Below, piece after piece: positions 26,890 through 34,952 of a stretch of 64,000 bases of DNA. Source of the DNA: JAUIAI01 sp041396685. GTDB lineage: Bacteria; Pseudomonadota; Gammaproteobacteria; Burkholderiales; Burkholderiaceae_E. The notes beneath the pieces are model-generated. The model did no database searches, was not told the origin of the DNA, and saw nothing but the letters and a program-made list of their open reading frames with translations. The translations under genes were made by a program, and so were the position numbers. The number at the start of each line of letters is the position of its first letter. Within the stretch, counting starts at the first letter, position 1. The stretch covers positions 62,001-126,000 of the forward strand of contig JAWKYD010000018.1 in NCBI GenBank assembly GCA_041396685.1, given 5' to 3'.

Positions 26890-27781
26890 ACGCGCGACCG
26901 GCATCGGCCACGACGCGCGCACGGCCGTCACGGCTGGCGGGCTCACACCGTTCGCGGTGCACAACGGCGTCGCTGCGAGCGCCTCGGCCGGCTCCCCGCC
27001 CGCACCCCGGTCGGCAGGCCCGCTGACGGCCCGGCCGTTGCTGGCTGCCAGCGGGCTGTCGTTCATCGTCGATGGCAAACGCCTGATCGATCACGTCGAT
27101 GTCGGCATCGCCGCCGGTCGACGCACAGTCGTGCTCGGCGCCAACGGCGCGGGCAAGAGCCTGCTGCTGCGCCTGCTACACGGCCTGCTCGTACCCACCG
27201 AGGGCACGGTGCTCTGGCACGGTCTGCCGCTCGACCGCGATGCGCGCCAGGCGCAGGCGATGGTGTTCCAGCGTCCGGTGCTGTTGCGCCGCTCCGTGCT
27301 GGCCAATCTGCAGTTTGCGCTCGGCGTGCGCGGTCTGCGCGGCGTGCAGCGGCGCGATCGTGAGCGTGAGGCGTTGCGCCGGGCCCGCCTCTCCGAACTG
27401 GCCAACCGCCCCGCGCGGGTGTTGTCAGGGGGCGAGCAACAGCGCCTGGCCCTGGCGCGGGCTCTGGCCTGCGATCCCCGGCTGCTGATACTCGACGAGC
27501 CCACGTCCAGCCTCGATCCGGCGTCCACGCACGCGATCGAGGCGTTGATCGGCGAGGCCCATGCCGCGGGCGTCACGATCGTGCTGGTCACGCACGACAT
27601 CGGCCAGGCGCGCCGCCTTGGTGATGACGTGGTGTTCATGCACGCCGGGCGCGTGGTCGAGACCGGTCCGGTCGGACGGGTGCTCGAAGCGCCGCAATCG
27701 GCCGCCGCGCGGGCCTGGCTCGAGGGCCGGTTGTTCCTCGATTCGAACGAGTTGTCAAAACCCATGGGAGAAACGACATGA
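26882..27781 (+). CDS. tupC: tungstate-type ABC transporter ATP-binding protein
   Basis: 299-aa ABC ATPase. Walker A is GANGAGKS, the signature is LSGGEQQRLALARAL, and Walker B is RLLILDEPTSSLD, followed by the switch His in LVTHD. An N-terminal extension of about 55 residues (Ala/Gly/Pro-rich) precedes the ATPase fold and is longer than usual for TupC. The ATG at 26882 overlaps the permease stop. The stop overlaps the binding-protein gene start by 4 nt. Confidence 0.88.
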   Translation: MRERATGIGHDARTAVTAGGLTPFAVHNGVAASASAGSPPAPRSAGPLTARPLLAASGLSFIVDGKRLIDHVDVGIAAGRRTVVLGANGAGKSLLLRLLHGLLVPTEGTVLWHGLPLDRDARQAQAMVFQRPVLLRRSVLANLQFALGVRGLRGVQRRDREREALRRARLSELANRPARVLSGGEQQRLALARALACDPRLLILDEPTSSLDPASTHAIEALIGEAHAAGVTIVLVTHDIGQARRLGDDVVFMHAGRVVETGPVGRVLEAPQSAAARAWLEGRLFLDSNELSKPMGETT

Positions 27782-28605
27782 TCAGACGTAGCTTCATCGG
27801 AATCGCTGCCACCGCGCTGGTGGCGCTCGGCATTGGCGGCCAGGCCGCCGCCAAAGACGAGTTCATCGTCGTGCAATCGACCACCTCGACCCAGAACTCC
27901 GGCCTGTTCAAACACCTGCTGCCGATCTTCGAGAAGAAGACCGGCATCCAGGTGCGCGTGGTCGCGGTCGGCACCGGTCAGGCGATCAAGAACGCAGCCA
28001 ACGGTGACGGCGACGTGTTGTTCGTGCACGCGAAGCCGGCCGAGGAGAAATTCGTCGCCGCCGGCGATGGTGTCGAACGCCACGATGTGATGTACAACGA
28101 TTTCGTGATCGTCGGCCCTCCGTCCGATCCTGCCGGGGTCGCGGGCTCATCCGACGTGGTCGCCTCACTCAAGAAGATCGCCGCGGCCAAGGCACCGTTC
28201 GCCTCGCGCGGCGACGACAGCGGCACCCATAAGGCCGAGCTTCGGCTGTGGAAGGCCGCCGGGGTCGACGTCAAAGGCGCATCGGGCGGCTGGTATCGCG
28301 AGACGGGATCCGGCATGGGCGCCACGCTCAATACCGGCACCGCGATGGGCACCTACATCATGACCGACCGCGCCACCTGGATCAGCTTCGGCAACAAGGG
28401 CAGCTACAAGGTGGCCATCGAGGGCGATCCGAAGATGTTCAACCAGTACGGCATCATTCTCGTCAACAAGGAAAAGCATCCGAACGTGAAGGCCGATCTG
28501 GGCCGGAAGTTCGTCGACTGGGTCGTGTCCGCCGATGGACAAAAGGCCATCGCCGACTACAAGATCGATGGTCAGCAGCTGTTCTTTCCGAACGCGAAGA
28601 AGTGA
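27778..28605 (+). CDS. tupA: tungstate-type ABC transporter substrate-binding protein
   Basis: 275-aa periplasmic protein with a Sec signal peptide (FIGIAATALVALGIGGQAAA). The mature start has STTSTQNSGLF, matching the TupA oxyanion-binding loop, and the DDSGTHKAELRLWKAAG region also fits TupA. TupA proteins bind tungstate with very high affinity and strongly prefer it to molybdate. Its start overlaps the ATPase gene stop (ATGA). Tungstate uptake would serve a tungsten enzyme such as a formate dehydrogenase, none of which is in the window. Confidence 0.88.
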   Translation: MIRRSFIGIAATALVALGIGGQAAAKDEFIVVQSTTSTQNSGLFKHLLPIFEKKTGIQVRVVAVGTGQAIKNAANGDGDVLFVHAKPAEEKFVAAGDGVERHDVMYNDFVIVGPPSDPAGVAGSSDVVASLKKIAAAKAPFASRGDDSGTHKAELRLWKAAGVDVKGASGGWYRETGSGMGATLNTGTAMGTYIMTDRATWISFGNKGSYKVAIEGDPKMFNQYGIILVNKEKHPNVKADLGRKFVDWVVSADGQKAIADYKIDGQQLFFPNAKK

Positions 28606-28672
28606 TCATCCGGTGGGACGCCGGGCCTGCCGGCCCGGCGGCAACACGCGTCGACAGAAAGGAGGAAACAAC

Positions 28673-29485
28673 ATGCGAATCTTGTTCGCAGCCGCGGCCG
28701 CGCTGGCGATGAGCAGCGGGCCGGCGCTGGCCGAGGACACCGTGCGTCTGCATGCGGCCGGCAGCCTGCGCGCGGCGATGACCGACATCGCCGATGCCTA
28801 CCAGAATGCGCGCAGCACCAAGGTCGAACGTGCGTTCGGTCCGTCGGGTCTGCTGCGCAAGCGCATCGAGGAAGGCGAGGCGGCCGAGGTGTTCGCGTCG
28901 GCAAACATGCGTCATCCGGGTGCGCTGGCCGAAGCCGGCAAATCCTCGCCGGTGGCCTTGTTTGCGCGAAACAAACTCTGTGCACTGGCGCAACCCGGGG
29001 TGGCGATCGAGACCGCGACGGTGCTCGATGTGCTGCTCGATCCCGCCGTGCGCGTGGGTACCTCGACGCCGAAGGCCGATCCGTCCGGCGACTATGCATG
29101 GCAATTGTTCGACAAGGCGGACGAGCTGCGGGCGGGCGCCGGCCAGACGCTCAAATCCAAGGCCTTGCAGCTCACCGGTGGTCCGGACAGCGCCAAGCCC
29201 CCGAAGGGGCGCAATCCGTACGGCTGGGTCATGAGCGAGAAACGCGCCGATGTGTTCCTGACCTATTGCACGAACGCGGTGCTCGCCGAGCGCGACACGA
29301 CCGGCCTGAAGATCGTACCCTTGCCCGCGTCGCTGTCGGTCGGTGCCGACTACGGCTTGACGGTGATGAATGATGCGCCGTCGGGCGCCTGGAAGCTGGC
29401 GATGTTCATTCTCTCGCCGGCCGGCCAGAAGGTGCTCGCCTCGTACGGTTTCGATGCGCCGGGGCTGCCGGCGGCCGGCCGGTAG
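28673..29485 (+). CDS. ModA-like periplasmic molybdate/tungstate-binding protein
   Basis: 270-aa binding protein with a signal peptide (ILFAAAAALAMSSGPALA) and the ModA/WtpA-type start LHAAGSLRAAMTDIADAYQ, followed by FGPSGLLRKRIEEGE, where Ser and the backbone clamp the oxyanion in this family. The ribosome site is a strong AGGAGG. There is no modB or modC beside it; it sits between tupA and the BtuF-like protein, so it must share a permease or act as a scavenger. It is diverged from standard ModA, and assignment to molybdate versus tungstate is open. Confidence 0.8.
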   Translation: MRILFAAAAALAMSSGPALAEDTVRLHAAGSLRAAMTDIADAYQNARSTKVERAFGPSGLLRKRIEEGEAAEVFASANMRHPGALAEAGKSSPVALFARNKLCALAQPGVAIETATVLDVLLDPAVRVGTSTPKADPSGDYAWQLFDKADELRAGAGQTLKSKALQLTGGPDSAKPPKGRNPYGWVMSEKRADVFLTYCTNAVLAERDTTGLKIVPLPASLSVGADYGLTVMNDAPSGAWKLAMFILSPAGQKVLASYGFDAPGLPAAGR

Positions 29486-29495
29486 CGAGACGCCG

Positions 29496-30572
29496 ATGCG
29501 CATGCGGACCTCCGCGGTGGTGGCGCGCGTGCGCGCCGCGGCGATCATCGCGATGCTCGTGTTGGCATCGTGGGTCGTCGCGGCCGCGCCCGCGCAGGCG
29601 CGTCAGATCACCGACTCCGCCGGCCGCGTGGTCGAGATTCCCGAGCGCATCGACAAGGTCTTCGCCAGTGGCCCGCCAGCGTCCATTCTCGTGTACGCGC
29701 TCAAGCCCGAAGCCTTGCTCGGTTGGCCGCGTGCGCTGCGCGAGATCGAAAAGCCCTATATCGCCGCACCGTACCGCGAGCTGCCTGAGACCGGTCGCCT
29801 GACCGGCCGGGGCGGCGGCGCCAACGTCGAGCGGGTGTTGGCAATGCGGCCCGACCTCATCCTCGATTTCGGCTCGGTGCGCGACACCTACATCGATCTT
29901 GCCGACCGGGTGCAGGCGCAGACCGGCATACCGACGCTGCTCGTCGACGGACGCTTCGAGAATACCGCGGCCGCGCTGCGTCTGGTCGGCGATGCGCTGG
30001 GCGTGACCGAACGCGCCCAGGCTCTGGCCGCCGATGTCGAGCAGACCTTGCGAGAACTCGATCACATGCTCGCGAGCGTTCCCGCCGCCGCGCGGCCGCG
30101 CGTCTATCTGGCTCGCGGACCCGACGGTCTCGAGACCGGTCTGAAGGGCTCGATCAACGCGGAGATCATCGAACGCGCGGGCGGGCGCAACGTCGCCGAG
30201 GCGCCGGGTCGGCACGGTCTCGTGCGCGCGAGCCCCGAGCAGCTGATCGTGGCCGATCCCGACACGATCATCACCTGGGACCGTCGATTCTTCGAGTCTG
30301 TCGCGCACGATCCGATCTGGCAGGGCATATCGGCCGTGCGCAACGACCGCGTCTATCTGTCGCCGACCGCGCCCTTCGGCTGGATCGACCGGCCGCCATC
30401 GGTCAACCGGATCATGGGCCTGAAGTGGCTGGCCGGCGTCTTCTATCCGGATCGCTGGCCGCACGATCTGCGCGAATCGACCCGGGCCTTTTATCGGCTC
30501 TGGTATCAGGTCGACCCGTCGGAGGCCGAACTGAAGACCTTGCTGCAATGGGCGAACGGCCGGGCACCCTGA
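29496..30572 (+). CDS. class III (BtuF/FepB/MolA-like) ABC substrate-binding protein
   Basis: 358-aa periplasmic binding protein of the helical-backbone class. Signal peptide from AAIIAMLVLASWVVAAAPAQA. The mature domain has ITDSAGRVVEIPERIDKVFA and ERVLAMRPDLILDFGSVRDT, as in siderophore, B12 and MolA proteins. In this oxyanion operon a MolA-like role (molybdate/tungstate, as in the Haemophilus MolBCA system) is the best inference; an iron-siderophore ligand remains possible. ATG at 29496 lies 10 bases after the ModA-like stop. Confidence 0.85.
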   Translation: MRMRTSAVVARVRAAAIIAMLVLASWVVAAAPAQARQITDSAGRVVEIPERIDKVFASGPPASILVYALKPEALLGWPRALREIEKPYIAAPYRELPETGRLTGRGGGANVERVLAMRPDLILDFGSVRDTYIDLADRVQAQTGIPTLLVDGRFENTAAALRLVGDALGVTERAQALAADVEQTLRELDHMLASVPAAARPRVYLARGPDGLETGLKGSINAEIIERAGGRNVAEAPGRHGLVRASPEQLIVADPDTIITWDRRFFESVAHDPIWQGISAVRNDRVYLSPTAPFGWIDRPPSVNRIMGLKWLAGVFYPDRWPHDLRESTRAFYRLWYQVDPSEAELKTLLQWANGRAP

Positions 30573-31609
30573 GCCACGACGGCCCTTCCGCTGACCACGG
30601 CGCCCGGCTCGGCTGGCTGAGCGGCATCGGCTTGCTGGCGGTGCTGCTCGCGCTCGCCGCATTCGCGGCTCTGCTGGTCGGGCCGTTTCCGCTCGGCCCG
30701 CGCGAGGCCATCGGCGTGCTCGCCCATGCGCTCGGCGGTGGCGAGACACAAGGGCCGGCCCAGACCGTGCTGATCGCAATCCGTCTGCCGCGAGTGCTCG
30801 GTGCCCTGCTGGTGGGCGCGGCCCTCGCGGGCGCCGGCGCGTGCTACCAGACGCTGTTTCGCAATCCGCTGGTCTCGCCGGACATCCTCGGGGTGTCGGC
30901 CGGGGCAGGCCTCGGCGCGGTGCTCGGCATCTTTTTGTCGCTGCCGGTGCTGGCCATCCAGCTGATGGGCTTCGCGGGCGGGCTCGCGGCCGTGGCGCTC
31001 GTCGCCACAGTGGCCGCGGCCGTTCGCAGTGGCGATCGCACATTGATCCTGGTGCTCGCCGGCGTGGTCGTCGGTGCGCTCACCGGCGCGGCCACGTCGC
31101 TGCTCAAGGTGTTGGCAGACCCGTACGACCAGCTGCCGGCGATCACGTTCTGGCTGCTGGGCAGTCTGGCCGGGCTCAGGGGCGAGGACATCGTACCGGC
31201 CACGCCGGTCGTCGTCCTCGGTCTGGTGCCCCTGGTCGCGTTGCGCTGGCGTATCAACGTGCTGGCACTCGGCGACGAAGAGGCGCGGGCGCTCGGCATC
31301 GAGGCGGGCAGACTGCGCATGGTCGTGATCGTGTGCGCGACCCTGATGACCGCCAGCGTGGTCGCGATCGCCGGTGTGGTCGGCTGGATAGGGCTCGTGA
31401 TTCCGCACATCGCGCGCATGATCACCGGCCCCGCGTTCGGTCGTCTGCTGCCGGTGACGATATTGCTCGGCGCCTTCTACATGCTGGTCGTCGACACGCT
31501 GGCGCGCACGATGTCGTCCGGCGAGGTGCCGCTCGGCATCCTGACCGCGGTGGTCGGCGCGCCGTTCTTCCTCTGGTTGCTCGCGCGGGGGCGTCGCGCA
31601 TGGGCGTGA
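30548..31609 (+). CDS. FecCD/BtuC-family ABC transporter permease
   Basis: 353-aa permease with about ten membrane helices. FecCD hallmarks are RLPRVLGALLVGAALAGAG, RNPLVSPDILGVSAGAGLG and the coupling-helix/ATPase-contact region GVVGWIGLVIPHIARMITG. It forms a BtuCD-like channel with the following ATPase and the preceding binding protein. The ATG at 30548 overlaps the binding-protein gene by 25 nt, and the stop overlaps the next start. Confidence 0.9.
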   Translation: MGERPGTLSHDGPSADHGARLGWLSGIGLLAVLLALAAFAALLVGPFPLGPREAIGVLAHALGGGETQGPAQTVLIAIRLPRVLGALLVGAALAGAGACYQTLFRNPLVSPDILGVSAGAGLGAVLGIFLSLPVLAIQLMGFAGGLAAVALVATVAAAVRSGDRTLILVLAGVVVGALTGAATSLLKVLADPYDQLPAITFWLLGSLAGLRGEDIVPATPVVVLGLVPLVALRWRINVLALGDEEARALGIEAGRLRMVVIVCATLMTASVVAIAGVVGWIGLVIPHIARMITGPAFGRLLPVTILLGAFYMLVVDTLARTMSSGEVPLGILTAVVGAPFFLWLLARGRRAWA

Positions 31610-32382
31610 CGATCACGGCCGAGCGTCTGGCGATCGGCTATCCGGGTCGCGAGGTCGGTGCCGGCATCGATCTGTCGGCCTCGGCCGGCGATGTGTTCTG
31701 CCTGCTGGGACCCAACGGCTCGGGCAAGACCACATTGTTCAAGACCTTGCTCGGTCTGCTGCCCGCGAAAGCCGGCCGCGTGCTGATCGACGGGCAACCG
31801 TTGGCGCGCTTCGACCGTCGCGAGATCGCGCAACGGATCGCCTACGTGCCTCAGGCCCAGCAGGTGCCGTTCGCATTTACCGTGCTCGATCTGGTCCTGA
31901 TGGGCCGCACCGCCCATCTCGGCATGTTCGCGCAGCCGGGCGAGCGCGATCTGGTCGCCGCCCATGCGGCTCTGGCCCGGCTCGACATCGGCGAACTGGC
32001 GCAGCGCGACGTGACGCGTTTGTCGGGCGGCCAGCGGCAACTGGTGCTGATCGCCCGTGCGCTTGCGCAGGGGGCGCCGGTCCTGATCATGGACGAGCCT
32101 ACCGCCAGCCTCGATTTCGGCAATCAGGCGCGCGTGCTGTCGGTCGTGGCCGCGCTGGCGACAGACGGACTGAGCGTGATCCTGTCCACCCACGATCCCG
32201 ATCATGCGCTCGCGATCGGCACGCAGGTCGCGTTGTTGCACGAGGGACGGCTGCGAGCGACCGGGGCGCCGCAACAGGTGCTCGATGGCGAGACGCTGTC
32301 GGCCGTCTACGGGGTCAGGGTGAGCGTCGAGCGCCTGCCCGATGGACGACGGGTCTGCCTGCCGGCGCTCGCGCGCCGCTGA
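31600..32382 (+). CDS. FecE/BtuD-family ABC transporter ATP-binding protein
   Basis: 260-aa ABC ATPase partner of the FecCD permease. Walker A GPNGSGKTT, signature LSGGQRQLVLIARAL, Walker B VLIMDEPTASLDF and switch His in LSTHDPDHAL are present. The A-loop and D-loop look intact. ATG at 31600 overlaps the permease by 10 nt. It is the last gene of the tup-mod-mol operon and ends 30 bases before the IS66 element, so any natural terminator may have been lost at that junction. Confidence 0.9.
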   Translation: MGVTITAERLAIGYPGREVGAGIDLSASAGDVFCLLGPNGSGKTTLFKTLLGLLPAKAGRVLIDGQPLARFDRREIAQRIAYVPQAQQVPFAFTVLDLVLMGRTAHLGMFAQPGERDLVAAHAALARLDIGELAQRDVTRLSGGQRQLVLIARALAQGAPVLIMDEPTASLDFGNQARVLSVVAALATDGLSVILSTHDPDHALAIGTQVALLHEGRLRATGAPQQVLDGETLSAVYGVRVSVERLPDGRRVCLPALARR

Positions 32383-32412
32383 GCGCAGTGACGGTTCCGA
32401 TGACGACCAGCG

Positions 32413-32435
32413 GTAAGCACCCAATCTACGACGTC
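32413..32435. repeat. IS66 left terminal inverted repeat
   Basis: 23-bp end starting GTAAGCACC; matches 18 of 23 positions of the reverse complement of 34738-34760. Confidence 0.82.
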
Positions 32436-33979
32436 ATTGACCCGTTGTCACCAGATCTGATCGCAGTGGATCGGCCGCGAATCGCTGCTGCCACTGCCGC
32501 GGTGTGAGCTCGTCGATCTTGTTGGCCGGATGCTGGTTGATTCTGAGCAGCACATCGACCAGGTAGGTGTAGGTGGCGATGCCATGCGCCCGGCGGGTGG
32601 CGATGATCGTCTGTACGATGGCCACATGGCGTGCGCCGAGATTCGCTCGTACAGAACATCCAGTTTTGCGACCATCGGCACGACTCGCAGGGCGCACTCC
32701 AGGTCGTGGTATCGAGTGCCACCCAAGCGTCTTTCAGGAACACTCGTAAGCCCGCTTCGCGCTCCTGGCTAGTTCAGCGCCCTGGCCAGCGGGCTCTTGG
32801 GCAACAACCCGGGTCGGCGATCTGTTCGTTCACCCAGCCGAAGAACTTGTCCACGATCGGCTCGCTGAGTTCGGTGCAGGTGGCCGAGATCGTTTCCGAG
32901 TCGGCCCCGTGGTCGCGCAATTCTTTCTCGATCTTGTACAACGCCCGGATCATCTCCAGCGCCTGACCCACCACCTGCGGTTCGCCCGCCTCGGCCTTGA
33001 TGAAGGTGCGCCGCGTATGTACCCAGCAGCGCATGCGTGCACTCGGGCTGCTTGGCGGCGTAGCGGGCATAGATCTCGTAGCCGTCGGTCTGGATCGTGC
33101 CCTTGAACTGCTCGCCCAGCAGCTCGCGCACCACCTTGGCGCCGCGCTCCTCTGGGTACGTGAACGCGATGTCACCGTGCTCGCCCAGGATCGGCCTGTA
33201 CACCCGGTCTTCATCTTGCCCTGGCCCGTGCTGCTCTTCATGCGCCCGGCCTTGATCGGCGTCTCATCGACCTTCAGATAGTCACCGGATAGGATCGCCG
33301 CCTTGATCGCCGCGGCCACCGGCCCCAACAACTCGACCGTGCGTTTGACCCAGGCTTCGATCGTCGCCGGTGCGATGGTGATCCCCTCAGCGGCCAGGCG
33401 TTGGTGTTGACGGTACAGGGGCAAGTGCCACTGGAATTTGTCGATCAACAGCCCGGCCAGCATGCTCACATCGACCTGGGCGTGATCGAGCACCCCCAGC
33501 GGGGCGGCTACCGTGGTGAGTGTGCCGTCGGCCTTGGCCCTGATGACCGGCCGTTCATAGCGCAGCACCACGTGCGAGCCCGGCTGGCGCGCCAGCCTCA
33601 GGCTCTCCTTGTAGTCGATGATCTCGTACTGGTCGGCATCGGGGCCATCGAGCTCGGGGCACGAGAGCCGGATCGTGCGCACCGGCACGTCTTCGGTGAA
33701 GCGCAGTCCCGCCTCGTTGACTTCGTCGCCGCTGCGGTGCTTGCGACGCTTGTGCTCGGGTACCGTCACGGTCTGCTCGCCGAGCTTCGCATCGGCGGCA
33801 ATGCGCTCGAACAGCGCCGCCTGGTCGTGTTCGAGCGCGGGGCGCTTCTCGCTCTTGTGACCGAAGAGCTGGCGCTTGAACCAATCGAGCTGCGATTGCA
33901 GCGAATCGATTTGCTCGCGCATCGCATCGAACTGCGTATTCGGCAGCTCGACCGTCGGCTCTGATGTCGCGGGGTTCAT
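32434..33979 (-). pseudogene. IS66 transposase TnpC, frameshifted
   Basis: Transposase of the IS66 element. The frame is good from ATG 33979 (overlapping tnpB by ATGA) through the leucine-zipper-like N-terminus (FDAMREQIDSLQSQLDWFKRQ), the zinc-binding-like middle and the DDE start (GDYLKVDETPIKA). Near 33200 it shifts to another frame (YRPILGEHGDIAFTYPEERG), near 33020 it returns (VHTRRTFIKAEAGEPQVVGQ), near 32800 it shifts again (LLPKSPLARALN then a stop), and the IS66_C tail (VDVLLRINQHPANKIDEL) is in yet another frame ending at 32434. At least four indels are needed to restore one protein of about 510 aa, so it is a pseudogene in this sequence. Confidence 0.85.
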
Positions 33980-34353
33980 GCGCGCATTGTGGCAGATGCC
34001 GCGCGCCGCGCGGGCAGATCGAAGCGCATTCTCTGGCGCGCACTCTGCAGATCGATTCCATCGAGCCACATCATCAACTGCGTGTCGGTGAGGGTGGCCG
34101 TGATGGCATCGCCGCTGAACGCGGCGAACCGGCCACGCTCCAGTCGCTTGGCCCACAGACAGAATCCGCCTCGTGACCAGTAAAGCACCTTGACCATGGT
34201 TCTTTTGCGGTTCACAAACACGAACAGATCGCCCGAGATCGGACTCTGGCCAAGCACCTGGCGCGTGAGGCCCACCAAACCGTTAAAGCTCTTACGCATG
34301 TCGGTAGCGCGCGTGCACACGAACACCCGCACGCCGTGCGGCAGTGTGGGCAT
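33976..34353 (-). CDS. IS66 accessory protein TnpB
   Basis: 125-aa IS66 TnpB (IS66 Orf2-like). Recognised from RVFVCTRATDMRKSFNGLVGL, VLGQSPISGDLFVFVNRKR and VLYWSRGGFCLWAKRLERGRF, all strongly conserved in this family. Length is normal and the frame is intact. It starts 1 base after the tnpA stop and overlaps tnpC by 4 nt. Its exact role is unclear, but it is required for IS66 transposition in studied elements. Confidence 0.92.
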   Translation of the reverse strand: MPTLPHGVRVFVCTRATDMRKSFNGLVGLTRQVLGQSPISGDLFVFVNRKRTMVKVLYWSRGGFCLWAKRLERGRFAAFSGDAITATLTDTQLMMWLDGIDLQSARQRMRFDLPARRAASATMRA

Positions 34354-34354
34354 C

Positions 34355-34642
34355 TCAGTGGCGGTGGATCTCGAGCACCACGCCAGCGCCCAGATCGAGC
34401 CGAATCGTGATGCCGGTGGTGGGCGCAGTCTCGACCGTCGGCTCCGAAGCGCACGAACTCGGTTGCCACCGAATCATCGCGTCGACCGCCGCGCATCGCC
34501 GCCCGAGGCGTTGACGCCGCTTGCATCGGCTCGCCACCGAGATGCCTTCGCCGCGGCAGAACTCGCTCTGCGATTGGGCGCTCGACTCATATCGAGCAAC
34601 CACCTCTGCCCACTGCTGTTCGCTTCGTCGCTTGCGGCGCAT
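34355..34642 (-). CDS. IS66 accessory protein TnpA
   Basis: 95-aa helix-turn-helix protein of the IS66 set. The N-terminus (RSEQQWAEVVARYESSAQSQSEFCRGEGIS) is the usual DNA-binding helix pair and the C-terminus (TGITIRLDLGAGVVLEIHRH) the conserved tail. The middle is short and reads better in another frame (VATEFVRFGADG), suggesting a pair of compensating indels, so the product may be damaged even though the ORF is open. Confidence 0.72.
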   Translation of the reverse strand: MRRKRRSEQQWAEVVARYESSAQSQSEFCRGEGISVASRCKRRQRLGRRCAAVDAMIRWQPSSCASEPTVETAPTTGITIRLDLGAGVVLEIHRH

Positions 34643-34733
34643 AACCCCTGCTTGGTATCGACACCACGCTGCTCATCTTCTCGCTCCTGATGTATTGACC
34701 AGGCAGCAGATTACGAGGCCAAATCGCAGAGAT

Positions 34734-34931
34734 CTACGACGCCGCGGAATAGGTGCTTACGTCTGGGCCGACGGCGGTTGCTTCCTGCATCGACCGAAGC
34801 AGCTCGACGGACGAGCGTGGAACATTCGTCCGCGACTCCACAGCGCCCGCGAAGTAAGAGGGTCCGCCGTAGCGGCCATAGCGCAGAAGGACGCCGTAGG
34901 TCCGGCTGGATTGTGCAAGACTGGATGCCAT
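34734..34931 (-). pseudogene. phospholipase A2-like protein, copy 1, cut by IS66
   Basis: 65-aa ORF whose first 57 residues (to 34761) are native and whose last 8 come from the IS66 end. It starts with AAGAGA 5 nt before the ATG, 21 bases after the lipoprotein gene stop. Residues 17-27 (RYGRYGGPSYF) match the same block in copy 2 (36562) and resemble the calcium-binding loop of phospholipase A2 (YGxYCGxG, with Gly for Cys). The catalytic HD part, which copy 2 still has, would lie beyond the insertion point, so this copy cannot be functional. The two copies otherwise differ, so they are old paralogues. Confidence 0.6.
34738..34760. repeat. IS66 right terminal inverted repeat
   Basis: 23-bp end whose reverse complement starts GTAAGCACC, pairing with 32413-32435. 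It forms the C-terminal codons of the truncated ORF at 34734-34931. Confidence 0.82.
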
Positions 34932-34952
34932 AGTTCTCTTCTTTCTTGGTCG

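Larger units (their letters stand above)
32413..34760 (-). mobile_element. degenerate IS66-family insertion sequence
   Basis: About 2.35-kb element bounded by 23-bp imperfect inverted repeats (32413-32435 and 34738-34760, 18 of 23 matching, both beginning GTAAGCACC as in IS66-group ends). It carries the three-gene IS66 set on the minus strand: tnpA, tnpB (intact) and tnpC transposase (several frameshifts). IS66 elements usually make 8-bp target duplications; the 8 bp outside the left end (GACCAGCG) and right end (GTCTGGGC) differ, so the target site has since been rearranged or this end was formed by deletion. The right end lies inside a phospholipase A2-like ORF. Without a working transposase it is immobile unless helped in trans. 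Confidence 0.85.

Noticed and set aside
25006..27078. 690-aa minus-strand ORF opposite nitrilase and tup genes
   Set aside because: Spans two clear plus-strand genes; no family features.
29496..32382. Siderophore or B12 importer as the primary call for the BtuF-FecCD-FecE set
   Set aside because: Sequence allows it, but direct fusion to tungstate-type and ModA-like genes makes an oxyanion role more likely; kept as an alternative.
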